Shown here one piece after another: positions 39,315-51,434 of a stretch of 64,000 nucleotides of DNA. The position numbers and the translations under genes are program-made. Where the stretch lies: the NCBI GenBank assembly GCA_018907035.1, contig JACCIC010000094.1:992001-1056000 (forward strand), read 5' to 3'. The notes beneath the pieces are model-generated. The model had not been told where the DNA came from. It did not search any database and saw nothing but the letters and a program-made list of their open reading frames with translations. The number at the start of each line of letters is the position of its first letter. Positions within the stretch are counted from its first letter, which is position 1. The DNA comes from Sycobia sp. Sy_11 (lineage: Eukaryota > Arthropoda > Insecta > Hymenoptera > Epichrysomallidae).

Positions 39315-39348
<34 letters not shown>
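39315..39348. repeat. Poly(A) run
   Basis: 34 consecutive A, preceded by GGATGATT. A retroposon tail is possible, but no body was recognised. Confidence 0.9.
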
Positions 39349-39350
<2 letters not shown>

Positions 39351-40140
39351 AAGTATGTGCGATGTAAAAAAATCCGCTCTTTAACAGCTCTCTTCAGCCG
39401 TTCGCTTTGATTAAATGATGAATTATGTCGTCGATCCGTTAACCGTATTATACCGTGCGCTTGACCCGAGTCAGTCTGGACGTAATGTCGGACCAAAAAA
39501 AAAACAAAAATAAATAAATGAAAGAAATGACAAAATGTGTTAACATGTGAATCCGTATCGTTCGCCCCGTCATATCGAGCTGAAACCGTTAAATAGCCAA
39601 AGCGATTTATATACGTTCTCAGTCATGTATTATTCGATAGATAATGTACAACTATGGATATTTGGTAAACGTCCCTCGAAGCTCATGTACTTTAAATGCC
39701 GAATGTTCAAATGACAATCGATCAAATTGATTATTTCGAACGATCGAAACTAATTCAACCGGATACACAGCTCTGATAATACTCTCGCGATACGGCGTGC
39801 GCGATCGACGACAAAATATCGACGAGGCCCAATGTAAAAATCCATTGTAAATGACAGGCAAGGTATGCTGTGCGCCACTCGGAGCCACGGCTGAGATAAA
39901 AAAAAAAAAAACAAGAAATCGCAATGAAAAGCTCGAAAAAAACAATGTCGAAGAACCGAAAGGGCTGATCAATGATGTTGCGGACTTCGATGTTTCGAGG
40001 GAAACAAAAACGCTGGATAATCATTACGAAACTGCGCGAGTGAAAGATATTGCGTGAATGAACGGGCGATGAAGTTCTGTCTGCTATTAAAGAATGGACT
40101 AGAATAGGCTACAGCGTATACATATATACATATATACATA

Positions 40141-40143
<3 letters not shown>

Positions 40144-40181
<38 letters not shown>
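40144..40181. repeat. (TA)n microsatellite
   Basis: A 38-bp run with imperfect ATACATATA repeats on both sides. Confidence 0.95.
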
Positions 40182-40188
<7 letters not shown>

Positions 40189-43100
40189 GTATGGATATGC
40201 ATATGTATACGACAGGAGGCGCGAAAAAAGAAATAGGCAAAGCATTGAATACTTCTGTCACCAATTTCTTTTAGATAAATTATTATAGAAAAAAATCTTT
40301 ATTAATTGCACTGTCAATTAAAGAAACAAAAAGAAACTACTTAATCATTTATAACCAGAAAGTCGATCTATATATATTGAGCCATGAAATTGTGGAAATT
40401 AAGAAACACTTCTCGAAGGCTTGTAACATAATATAAATTCTTTATTTCTTGTTATTGCTATCAAATAGTAAATTATTTACGACAGTTGTATATACATATA
40501 TGTATTTAAATTCAAATGTACCAATAAATCACGAGGATGATTGTACATAGTATCATTTACCATTGTGCATCTCAAGGGCCTTAAGAAAGAAAGCTTAATT
40601 TCTACACTTTCGTTATTCAAAATAATGAAAAGTACATCAAATTACGGTCCATTTATATAGATATATACATATATATATATTGCAATAAAGAGAGCACTAA
40701 AATTCTTATCTATAATAAAAAGAAAATCAAATTGTATCAAATTTTTATTCATAAGACATACTTGAAAATTAATTTTAACGAGCGTTGTCAATTGTTAATA
40801 TTATACGTTTGTTGTTAAAAGTTTGAATATTTTAAGAGCGATCAACTTTCTAGCGTATATGTTATTTAATCTCCCAAAAAGTAAATCAGAAGGAAAGTTG
40901 AACAAAAAAAAAAAATGAGTATTAAAATAAGCCTGGCACCGGGTAACATAGGCAAATCTGTAAAAATCAAAAAACAACGCGCTGCGTGAAAGAAATTTCC
41001 ATTTATCGTTAAATTTCGGAATAAGCATTAGAAATCGAAGCATTGCGAGAGAAGCGAAACAGGCGAATACGATTCAATGTATCGATCGCTCGCGAAAGCT
41101 AAAATGACAATTCGGAGTGCGACGTTCAAGTTATCGTTGAAAAATGTAAATTTAAGAACGAGATTTTTAATGGGATACCTAAACAATAGCTATCTCCGAG
41201 CGGCATGTGGCATGGACAATTTTGGGCAAAAAAAAAAGAATTCCTGTAAAAAAAAATTGATATTCGAGTAAATTACCATAATTGCCAGTGGCTTAGAATA
41301 CAATCTCGCACGTCCTAATACATTGTTCAAACGCGTGTAGAATGTAAAAAGACACCTTCGTTTCTCTATCGACTTAATTACCCCCCCCCCTATACTATCG
41401 TTCGTCATAAACCAAATAAAGTACGTCAAAATTATGGTAATTTCCTCCCACTTCTACCGACGATCGCGTCGACGAACGCGCTGATATCCAATTTAAATAA
41501 GAAATCCTTTGTAATATTGATGAGTAATAAAAGAAACGATGATTGCGCAGTTTTTAGATCACACTTATGTATGTACAGCCGTATAATCGGGAAGTTGTAA
41601 TAAAGCCGGCGACTTTCACGAACGAATGCGAATCGAAGAAGAAAAAGCTCGTTGCAAAGTTGAGGCAGTGGACGAAAAAAAAATAATTAATGAAACAAAA
41701 AAGAAAAAAAAGCACAACAAGAACCACTAGCGATACCGTTTTAACAACATACAACTGCCTAGATCTTATAGATATAAACATATTATATCCGATCAATAGT
41801 TTAAGTCCAAACGCACAAACGGCAAGTTTGGAGAAATGAATTAAAAAGAAAAAAATGCGTTGATGTAAATACATAAATCTCCGTAAATGAAGTGTTTGTA
41901 ACCGGGGTGAGATTGAAACGTTACAAAAAAAAAAAAAATGGCGAGAAATACATTCGATGTTTCTGAAATTAAACAGACGAGGAAATCTCGTTTTTCTTTT
42001 ATCAAAGCTTGAGATTCGTTCAACAATTTCAAGAGTAAATTGTTCTAGAAATCATTCGATAAAGATGGAAATATATTTACAATTTTAATAAGAAATTAAT
42101 ATATATAGTAAAATATTATTATTTTTTTTAGATGCACGCAAATTTTAGTCGATAATAAAACTCTGCAAAGTTTTGTGATCTTTGAGATCTAAATCAAAAT
42201 ACACCTTTAAGATTAAGGAATTCCAATTGCTACTCAGAAAAATTTATTGAAAAGAAAAATAATAATGTCACTTTGACTTGCATTTATCTCTGCAGTAAAT
42301 CTCAACAATTACTTTTAACTTTTTAAATTAAAATTATGGAATGCATTATATTTTCATAGAATTTCTTATGTAATTTTAACATAAAACCAAATAGTATTGA
42401 TTGTAAGAAAAATACCAAAGTAAGATTTTAAAAGATTTTCTTGTAATTATGAAAATTTTTTATATTGCATTATATTATCCAGCAAAATTCTTCAAAAACA
42501 TTTACTGTGTTTAATTAATATATATACATATATATATAGAATAAATGAAACAAAATGTGAAAGTATATAAGAATTATCAACAAATAACTTAGTTCGTAGT
42601 TTAAAGTAGAATTATCAGACTACATAAAATTTCGTAATCGTTATCTAGCAAACGATCGTGTATATTTTGTTAAACAGAAGAAGTTTTGTCTTTCAATCAC
42701 GAGATTAGAGAAATTTTACATAAATATCAATATAGTATATAGTAATTTTCATATCGCTGGACAAAATTTATTAGCAATAGAAAATATATAATCAATAGTT
42801 TGATTGACGGGTTAAATTTTATTGCGTTGCTTGACTTTAAAAAACAAAGATTGTGATATAAAGTAATTACATTAATGTACGAAATCTAATCTTTAAGCGA
42901 GAAATTGTATAAAAGAATAATTATTGTAGAAAGAATACAAAATATATATTGTACATTTTTCTTCTGATAAAATATCAGCTTTTGAGATCCCTGGATAAAG
43001 TAGGAATTCTATTTACAGATCGTCGGTTGAGACGGGAAATTTTACAAAATAACACCAGAAAGCAATTTATAAATTTTAGACATCATATAATGGTATAATT

Positions 43101-43633
43101 TATTTCACAAGTACTAGAATCGATTCAGAGAAATCGCAATGAAAACTATCCTATTTAATAACCAATAAGTATAGACTACGGTGCATTAAATTTTATTTGC
43201 CCTTTAATAGAGGCAATTTGCCAGACAGGGAGATATTTTACAGTTTAGAGTTTTGCTACGAGATGGCGTATAAATGCGATATCGAGAGACTAAATAACGC
43301 TTGTACATCGTAGTATAATATGAAAAAAATCTCAATAAATAAAACCATACGTTTCCATTTCTTGTTTAAGAATCAAAGTTTTGTAGAAGAACAATCAACA
43401 TACTTGCAGAGCTTTCCCTTTAATAGAAGAACAAATCAAACCGTAATACTCCACGAATCTCAAGCTATGATTATATTTGCGAATCTATCGATACGAAATA
43501 TTATATTTATCGCTATTAATTCATTCATGTTTTCTTTTTCCAATTATATTTGCAATTATATTTATTTCCAAATTTCCCTTACATTGGGAGGAGAATTTAA
43601 AGATTTTTCGTGTAAAAAGCTGATAAAAAAATG

Positions 43634-43636
<3 letters not shown>

Positions 43637-43692
<56 letters not shown>
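43637..43692. repeat. (TA)n microsatellite
   Basis: A 56-bp perfect run. Confidence 0.95.
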
Positions 43693-43695
<3 letters not shown>

Positions 43696-45060
43696 TTAGA
43701 TAAAATTAAAGCCAAACGTACGTGACAAATCAAGTCGTAAAAAAAAGTTTACTTGTACTTGAGCAAAAGTACTTGAGCAAAATCCTCATAGCAGAGACGG
43801 TAATTAATTTAAGGTATCAATCGGTAAGATTTTAAAGGCGTACCGAATGAACTCTATATACATATAGATAAAATTTTAATCCTTTGAATTTCGATGGGAG
43901 GTCGGAAATTGCACGCCTAAACGGGGCACGAAGGCCTCTGCGACTTCGAGCCCGCGAGTTCACGAGCCAAGCGTTTGGAAAGTATGTGGGACGACTAGCG
44001 ACAGATTGAACAGACGATTTTGTCCTTTTTTATTTGTTTTGGTTCCCTCGAGTTAACAGTAACTTATCTAAGTAAAACAATGCAGGGAACGACGAGCAGA
44101 TGATATATCCACCGGGTAAATGCAGCGTGTGTGAGCGAGTATAAGCGAGTCTCCTGTGTGAAACATAGAGCGAGAGATGACGCGATTGTAACGTTGGTCA
44201 AAATGTATAGAAGCGCAGAAACAGAGAAATTATGAAAAATTGATATAATAATAGAATGTTTTAATAAATTAACTAAATGCCAATAAAATGGAAAATCCAA
44301 TGATTTTGTAAATCCCGATTCCATTTATTATTTAATATATTAGTAAAAAGAAAAATGTTATTATGAAAATTTTTATTTATTTTCGTTTTTTTTGGAAGAT
44401 TCTAGTAAGGACATACGTAGAGAAAATATGGTCGAAGATATATTATATTAACAACTGTAAAAGTGTATCGATCTTTGATATTATGAATTAATTTTATTTA
44501 AGATATTTTTTAAAAAATCTATTTTTAAACATCTCTTACCCTAACGTGTTAGAAAGATCATATTAAATCAAGGCAAATTCTTAGACAAATTAATTGCACA
44601 CTGATTCGTGTCATTTAACCAAAAGTACTATATTTAATATCTTATTCAAGAATAGGTATATATAAATTAGCACAGATAATATTAAATTTATTTTACTTCG
44701 GTGACTTGACACAAAATTCTATTATTTGCATAGAAAGTTATATTAATATATCTTAAATAATTATCTTGCTCTTCGTTAATATAATCTTTGAAATTCAATT
44801 TTTTATTTCAGCACATATTTGACAAGGTATCAAATGAATTCAAAGCAATGAAATAAAGAGAAATACATACATTATATATATATATATTGTATACATCATT
44901 CGATAGAGAATGAAATTAATAAATATTAATAATTTTCAATGAATAGCATTAAATTAAAGCAATTACATTAAAATAAATTATCAGCTTCCTATAAATTATA
45001 ATATCATACATATAATATAATACAGGTCGTGATTAACACGAATCCACTTATATACACATC

Positions 45061-45250
45061 TTGAGGTGGTGGCCAGCATCACAGTACCCAGCTCTAATAC
45101 GTTTTCTTTGATATATCAAAGGGGAAACTTGCAATAGCGAGTGACAACTCGCATAGTTTTGATAGGATTAACCGACTGCGGGTGTTTGGCGGTCAAGAGG
45201 CCTCAGTCCCAGGTGAGGTCCCGGTGAGAAAAGTCTGTCGATGCACTTTA
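45061..45250. other. GC-richer island of unknown origin in AT-rich DNA
   Basis: About 190 bp with balanced composition contains the perfect 16-bp palindrome CTTTGATATATCAAAG (45106-45121) and GGCCTCAGTCCCAGGTGAGG near 45200. No open frame and no family recognised. A short interspersed element or old insertion is possible. Confidence 0.3.
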
Positions 45251-45739
45251 TCGTCTGGCTGATTACTTTTCAAATTTTATCAGAGGAAATTAATTCAAAT
45301 ATTTTTGTCTTCGATATATATATTCTGAAAAAAATCAATGAATTAACGAAGCGATATGATTAATGAAAAAAAAATTTAATATTCAGAGAAAGAAGTCCCT
45401 TGTTTTATAAATTAAAAAATCGCCCCGTTCTCAGTTAAATTTAATTTTAAACTGGTTGAAATTTAAGATATCTCTATTATAATTGTAAAAATAAGAAAGC
45501 ACACTGTATTACAAGTGGATGTCTCGGGATCTAATTAAGATATTATACTAACTAACAATATATATTTATACATAATATTTTTTCTATGCCAAAGTACTAC
45601 ATATTTATTCGATTTACGTGAATTCTATTTATAATTGAAAAATTAATATTTATTTGATATTTATGCATTTTTCTTCTCATCCCGTACTTTAAAAACCATG
45701 ATCTACGGTACATCTGCTTTAGCTTTTTTAGCGTCTTGT

Positions 45740-46345
45740 GGATGGGGCTTTCTAAAGAGAACAAGAGAATCAGCTTGAAAACCAAAGAGAGACAGTTAGA
45801 GCTCAGTAAGAGCCAAAAGAGAACTGATGTGAGCTTGGTGAGAGCCCGGCAAGAGCCAAAGAGAACCATTCACATCCAAAGAGCAAATATTAACTTCCTG
45901 GTTTCAGAAATACTTAATCCTCGTGAAAAATTCCATTATAAATCGAAAGTCACTCTTCTTATTTTTTTCAGCCAATGCATAATTTCAAAGATAATATCGA
46001 TTTAATAGAAAGAAACTGAAATTTTTATCAAAAAGAAATTTTAATAAAAATTCTCGCGATACTCACCCGTGCGTAATTGAATTTATTAAAAAATATTTAT
46101 TTTAATAAAGCACAATTAGATATTACATAGCGAATACCTAAAAATTACCTAAAAATATATAATGAGATTGGATATTTTCTGCTTCTCTTTAGTTCTCTCC
46201 AATTCTCTTCGAATCTCGCTCTTATCCCTTGTAATAATCTTAAAGATGTAATTCGATCTATTGTTTAAATTTAAGACATTGGATTGTAGAAGAGAACCAA
46301 GAGAGCTCGGTGAAAGCCGAAAAAGAACTTTTTGATAACTTGGCT
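45740..46345. repeat. Minisatellite-like region built on a GAGCT..GGTGAGAGCC..AAGAGAAC motif
   Basis: Related units occur at 45799-45830, 45831-45867 and 46303-46328 (GAGCTCGGTGAAAGCC..AAAAAGAAC). AGAGAACAAGAG (45756) and AGAGAACCAAGAG (46291) are further shared pieces. Stretches near 46190-46225 and 46338-46350 look like diverged reverse-complement copies. The open frame through it is a by-product of the repeats. Confidence 0.5.
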
Positions 46346-49300
46346 CTCAATCGTTGTGAGTAGCTCCTCTCTCGTTCCTGTGCGAAAAGTTAGTTACGCC
46401 TCTGGCAGGAGCGGTTTAAATTTCTATAACCCAAGCCATAGCCGCTCTTCGAATAAATTTCAAGTGCTTATTATCAAAATCCAACTTCGAAATAAGGTAT
46501 TCGACAATTTTACCGAGGTAACGTTAATTTTTATATTTATGCCTTAAATAGAAAAACAGACAATATCTAGCAGCAATCGCGATCTGCGCCTAAATGAATT
46601 GTATTCGATATAAAATTCTGTGGATTCTAGATACATCCAACGATTATTTATATAGTTGCATTAAACTTCCTTTAACTGATATTAATAAAGCACCAGTAAT
46701 TTTGTATAGAAAATAAATTTCAAAATTCTTCTGTTTTAATTCGATTGGTTTATCTTCGCATCTTCGTGATTAAATTGACGTCTTATTCTCTTGAAGATAT
46801 AAAACCAGGTTTATCTTTAAATTCTATGTGGTTTAGCACATAGAATCGCATTAGGTAATATATTTTTTACTAGCCAAACAATAAAAGTAATATCAATGTT
46901 ATCCTTCTACATTAATCTGTTGAAGACATTTATCTGAAAGCATCTAACGTACCGCGCGAATCAGTGAAACAACAAAGCTACAGTCAGACAGTATAAAAGC
47001 TTCGTGTGCATTAACGTGATTGGTTTCTGTTTTAGAGAAAGTAAGAAAAGCATTTTGTCTGCTGACGGTTTGACGCCGAGCCTTTTATTAATTTAACATC
47101 ATTTTCACTTTCAAACGAATATTATGTAATTTTTTAAGTATAAACAATGTTACGCGAACACGTAAGATTTTCAAACGTTTGACAGTTGCACTAAAACGAT
47201 TCTACAATTTTAATAAAGTTACATAGAAACTCTACGATTTTGAAGTTAATTTAACGGCATTACAAAGGACAAATTTGAATTATTATAAGTAGAAGTTGAA
47301 AAAATGTCAGAGAATCAAGGGGCGCGGTATTAAACACACAGGGTACTATTTACTTGTGTATTGATGTTTATGTAAATAAAAATGTAAATCTTTACAATTT
47401 CTATCTACTGTAATGGAAAATTTATTTTAAAAATGTTTAACAGCACGATCATAACCTGCTTATCGAATGAAAAAAAAAACATCGGTCGACGTGCGTCAAT
47501 CCGTTTTATTGGATCACCCCGTCCCGCACTGTAGAAACTTTTTTCTCCTCTAATAGACCGCCCATTTAACATTTTCAAAAAATACGGTCTTCAGAAGTTC
47601 TTTTTTTTCAAGATCTAATTTTGTCGTTTTTATTTTAATCTTAGACTACTTGTCGAATGTAAATTAATTACCAGTTTTGCAAAATTCCACATGAAACTTT
47701 CTATTATTAGCCTTACTTAATTATTTAGAAATGATTTCAAACCAAATGATCGAGTGTTTTTTTACAAATTATTTCAATTATAAACTTATGATCCTTTTGA
47801 TTTTTGGAAATTACACTAATTTGGCGTTCTTATTGTTAACAGTTACGATTTATTTGGAACATTCGAGTACACATTTTTGATCCAAAATGTTACAAACATA
47901 TTAATTAAAGATTAAGTATGTAAAGTAGGACAAACAATTGAATCTTTTTAATCTAAACTTATCTACATTATCACTAAATAATTCTTTTAATGATTTAAAA
48001 AATTGCAGATTTCAGCAAGCTCTACCCTGTTTTATAAGGCTGTTTTACAAAGAAGGACATTTTTCCCAGAGGGAATTTCTTATAAAAAATATTGAAATAT
48101 CAATAATATATAATAATTAACTAGTAGTATTAATAATTATTAATTACTAGATACTCATGTTGAGTAAAATTATAAATTAAGAATTTTTCATTTCATTCAA
48201 TTTAAAATTATAAAATTTAATATTTTCAATTTACTATACTTCTTACCAATCCAATACAGACAATTTTCTTAATAATAATTAGGTATTGTAATATTATATT
48301 CAATTCATCATTGTCAATTACAATAATAACCAAGATATAAACTTTTATTGAAAACGTATAACGTATTATGACGTATGGTTTAGATAATATTTTTTATAGG
48401 CTAATTAATAAGATTTTTCTACTAAAAAGTACGTATCTTCTCTTGGTTTCTTTTCCTGCGCATAATTTTACAGAGTCAACAGCAAAGGCCCTACATACGT
48501 TTACTAATGCCGGTAAACTAACCCGGGGTTTTCCTAGCAATGCAGGATTTCCATTAATTTACAATAGCGACTTATCCTACCAGCTTCATTTTTGAAAGGG
48601 ATATTAATAAAATTCTGCACAGGCACACGTACGCTTATCCATTGGTCGATAGGAGGATGGTCCAAATTGTTTTACCTACACAGTTCTCAATATTATCAAC
48701 ATACGTAATTAATACGCTCGATATTTGCAATGATTTAAATTAACGTTTAGGACTACTTATGGAATTGAACGTGAACTGTTTGTCAATACCGTTGTTTTAT
48801 TACTTTCACATCATAATCTTATATATAATGCACGTATGTTTGTACAAAGATTCATATGTATAACAGGGCCGGCTTTACGGTTGTCCGCATCCGGGGACTG
48901 TAAATATATTTCGCATTATAAATAAGAGTCCAAGAAATGAGTGATTGATATACAGATACACGATTTCTCACGAGTCTGCAAACGTCTTTTTCCAAAAAGA
49001 AACTATTGCCAAAAGAACTAACTTGAAAAATATCGAAAATATAAGAGTATAAATAACAGCGTATAAATATTTCTATGGATGTGGTGTAGACCATGTCATA
49101 GCAAAATGCATAAAATTTATTAAAAGTTCAATTATTATTTGAGTTTGATTATAGTATTCAACATTATTTAAATATATAAAAATATTATCTTCCTCGTATA
49201 TAGAAAAAACAAGCAAGTATTTTGTACGAATGTATTTTTTGACCAGATATATATAACAGAGGTTTTATATTCTTTCGTATTTATTACCCTTTGTGACATA

Positions 49301-49543
49301 AATTAATTATAATATACATTTACAACAAAAAAATTGCAATAAATATTATACAATAGCAGTTTCGTTCGGGCCACGAGTTAGTTCCAAATCCTTTTTTCAC
49401 AAACGTCCTTAATATTTTTCTTATTAAAATAACAAATATACATTTAATATAATATAAGTCTACAATATATAATTATTTTTTTAAAATCATTTTGTCATTT
49501 TCTGAAGATGCTGACCGCCTTCATATAACACTCCTTTATATTT
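46346..49543. other. AT-rich intergenic DNA
   Basis: Nothing recognised; a 75-codon frame at 48368-48595 has no similarity I can name. Confidence 0.5.
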
Positions 49544-49937
49544 TCAAATTACAAAAGTAGAATTGCAGCTTCGAGCTTCATCGTTTGCCTCTTTTACGGA
49601 AGTTTGAATTTTCAAATTTTTTATAATGATAAAATAATATGACAAAGAATTTAAATTTAAACCAGATGTAGCAATTTTAACTGATTTATATTTTAAAGAT
49701 AGTATTTTGGACATATTCTCAGATATAAAAGATTTTTCTGAGCACGAATCTAATAAGACTCGAGTAGTCGTACGTGCACCTTCTGAATCTATCTGATGCC
49801 GTAAAATGAACAGAAGTCGAAAAATCAGCTGTTGTTTCTCTTTGACTAACAGTTGCTTTACTACTATCCTTAAAATGAAGTGTTGTATAGTATGATACCG
49901 CAAACCTAGCAGCTACTTTTTGATGCACAATATTCAA
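49544..49937 (-). pseudogene. BEL/Pao-type LTR retrotransposon fragment (gag zinc-finger end to protease), decayed
   Basis: One minus-strand frame reads RVLLDSCSEKSFISENMSK, the retropepsin LLDxGS(E/Q)xSFISE motif of BEL/Pao gag-pol, with the Gly after Asp-Ser replaced by Cys. A second frame just upstream reads YYTTLHF, like the HHTLLHF segment between the gag zinc knuckle and the protease. The two frames differ, so at least one frameshift breaks the reading frame. Roughly 0.4 kb is recognisable. No LTRs, reverse transcriptase or integrase were seen nearby. Confidence 0.65.
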
Positions 49938-50598
49938 TCGTATTCTTAGAGCTCAGACAATTTAAAAACAGTTTGACTTGCAATACAGGTTCTTTGATCT
50001 TGGATGGTATAAGAGATGTGACCTTGTTGCAAAAATTCACAAAATACGTACCTACACAAAAAAAAACAGACTTCAGTATTTTGTCTTTTAGAACTTAGCA
50101 TAATACCCTGTATTCAAGTATTTTTGTTATATAAACTAAATTTTCCGTCAGTTTTTTTTCACTGTAACTACGCTCATATCTGAAAAAATCATCCAATTCT
50201 TTAAATATGTCCAGATTTTAATTTCTAGCTTCTAAGAAGTTTTTGAAGTCACGACACTATGGTAACTCATTTTGTCAATCTCTTTCAACTAAGATATTTA
50301 ACAAATTAATTTATACAATTAATTATTAATTGTATAAATATCATATTCCAATGTTCAACTGACCGTTTTAGATAATTAATCAAATTTTTAGTCTCTAAGC
50401 CAGTATTCAAAAGTTTTCTTAAATGCTCGCCAGTCTTTTCTTCGAAGATACTGAGTAGAAAATCTTAATAGAGGATTATTGTAGTAACTACGTAATGCTT
50501 CCCAAGCTGAAACATGTCATCCACCAATCAAAACTCTTCAATTTTGAAGATGCGATTCACTCTTCTTCTAATACGATCATTTCTTCGCCAGCTGTTTA
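49938..50598. other. AT-rich DNA between the two transposon remnants
   Basis: Nothing recognised. The missing N-terminal mariner portion is not visible here in any frame. Confidence 0.45.
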
Positions 50599-50893
50599 GT
50601 GTTTTGTAGCTATTTCGTATTTGTACCATCTGGACCAACCGTAACTCACGTATTCTACCGCAATGTTCTCGAAATATTACGAAAAATTGTGCTCAGAGTG
50701 CGTCCAGAGATCGCGAAGACTTGGGTTCTGGATCACAGCAATGCTCCCTGTCACACAGCGTTCAGTGTGTCGCAGTTTTCGGCGTCTAAAGGCATCACAA
50801 CGTTACCAGACATGTCTAGACCTTGTATACCCGTTATATACTCCAGAGACAAATAGACATTCTTTCCTATCAGATTGTTATTATTCATTATAG
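50599..50893 (+). pseudogene. mariner-family transposase fragment, inactive
   Basis: The stretch reads FVPSGPTVTHVFYRNVLEIL and then LDHSNAPCHTAFSVSQF, matching the central-to-C-terminal catalytic core of mariner transposases (family pattern FVPxGQTVNxxFY... HHDNAPAHTA). The second catalytic Asp, in HDNAP, is Ser here. The YSPDLAPCD segment appears only after a shift to another frame (PLYTPET) and has lost its Asp. No terminal inverted repeats were found. It is a dead internal fragment of about 100 codons out of roughly 340. Confidence 0.75.
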
Positions 50894-51224
50894 TTTCGGT
50901 AAGTAGTGATTTAAAGAAGTCATCCTTACTTTAATAGTAAACATTTCAATAATAAATCCGTACGAAAAAATTCCCTACAAATCCAATTTATTTATTTAGA
51001 AAAGATCATTGAATAAAGCAATTCTATGTAATAATAATTCTATTTTATTCACTGTATGTTGAAAATATTGGAATTGGCTTCATTCAACTTTCAAAAATTA
51101 GAAATTGACAAAAAAATTATTATAAAATAGGCAATATTATTCGATAATTTAGAAATAAACAAATTTATTTAACAATATTCATTTTTAATTTTAATAAATT
51201 AAGTATTATATTAATTACACTATT
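50894..51224. other. AT-rich DNA downstream of the serine protease stop
   Basis: Contains the candidate poly(A) signal; otherwise nothing seen. Confidence 0.5.
51164..51169 (-). terminator. Candidate poly(A) signal of the serine protease
   Basis: Minus-strand AATAAA lies about 55 nt after the stop. Another AATAAA (51229-51224) overlaps the stop codon itself in CAATAAAATAG. The downstream one sits at a more usual place for a short 3' UTR. Confidence 0.35.
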
Positions 51225-51434
51225 TTATTGTCTTGCTCTTAAATGTCGTCGATTATGATAAACTAAAGTATTCCTTGTGATAGATTTATTTAAAACTCCA
51301 TCAATGAATTTTTTGTAGCCAGATATCTTCATATATATACCAGGTATAAAAGATTCGTTACAATTATCAGAATTTCTAGATGCAATGCCAACAATCTTGT
51401 TATTCTGTACGACAAGTGGACTGCCACTATCCCC
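51225..51434 (-). CDS. Serine protease exon 4 (active Ser, C terminus)
   Basis: The acceptor is TTTTCTACAG followed by GGGGATAGTGGC (GDSGS). The exon continues PLVVQNNKIVGIASRN, then DNCNESFIPGIYMKISGYKK, and ends with a basic tail ...RRHLRARQ and TAA at 51227-51225. That tail runs well past the usual C-terminal helix. Confidence 0.93.
   Translation of the reverse strand, partial: GDSGSPLVVQNNKIVGIASRNSDNCNESFIPGIYMKISGYKKFIDGVLNKSITRNTLVYHNRRHLRARQ

Larger units (their letters stand above)
37321..45060. other. Intergenic AT-rich DNA
   Basis: A slightly CpG-richer part (38300-40050) gives way to very AT-rich DNA. Numerous short frames are poly-Phe or poly-Leu low complexity. No gene, tRNA or mobile element recognised. 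Confidence 0.5.

Noticed and set aside
39315..39348. Poly(A) run as the tail of a processed pseudogene or LINE
   Set aside because: No coding remnant, target-site duplication or reverse-transcriptase fragment upstream.
48368..48595. 75-codon plus-strand frame
   Set aside because: Composition acceptable, but no similarity to a known family and no exon borders.
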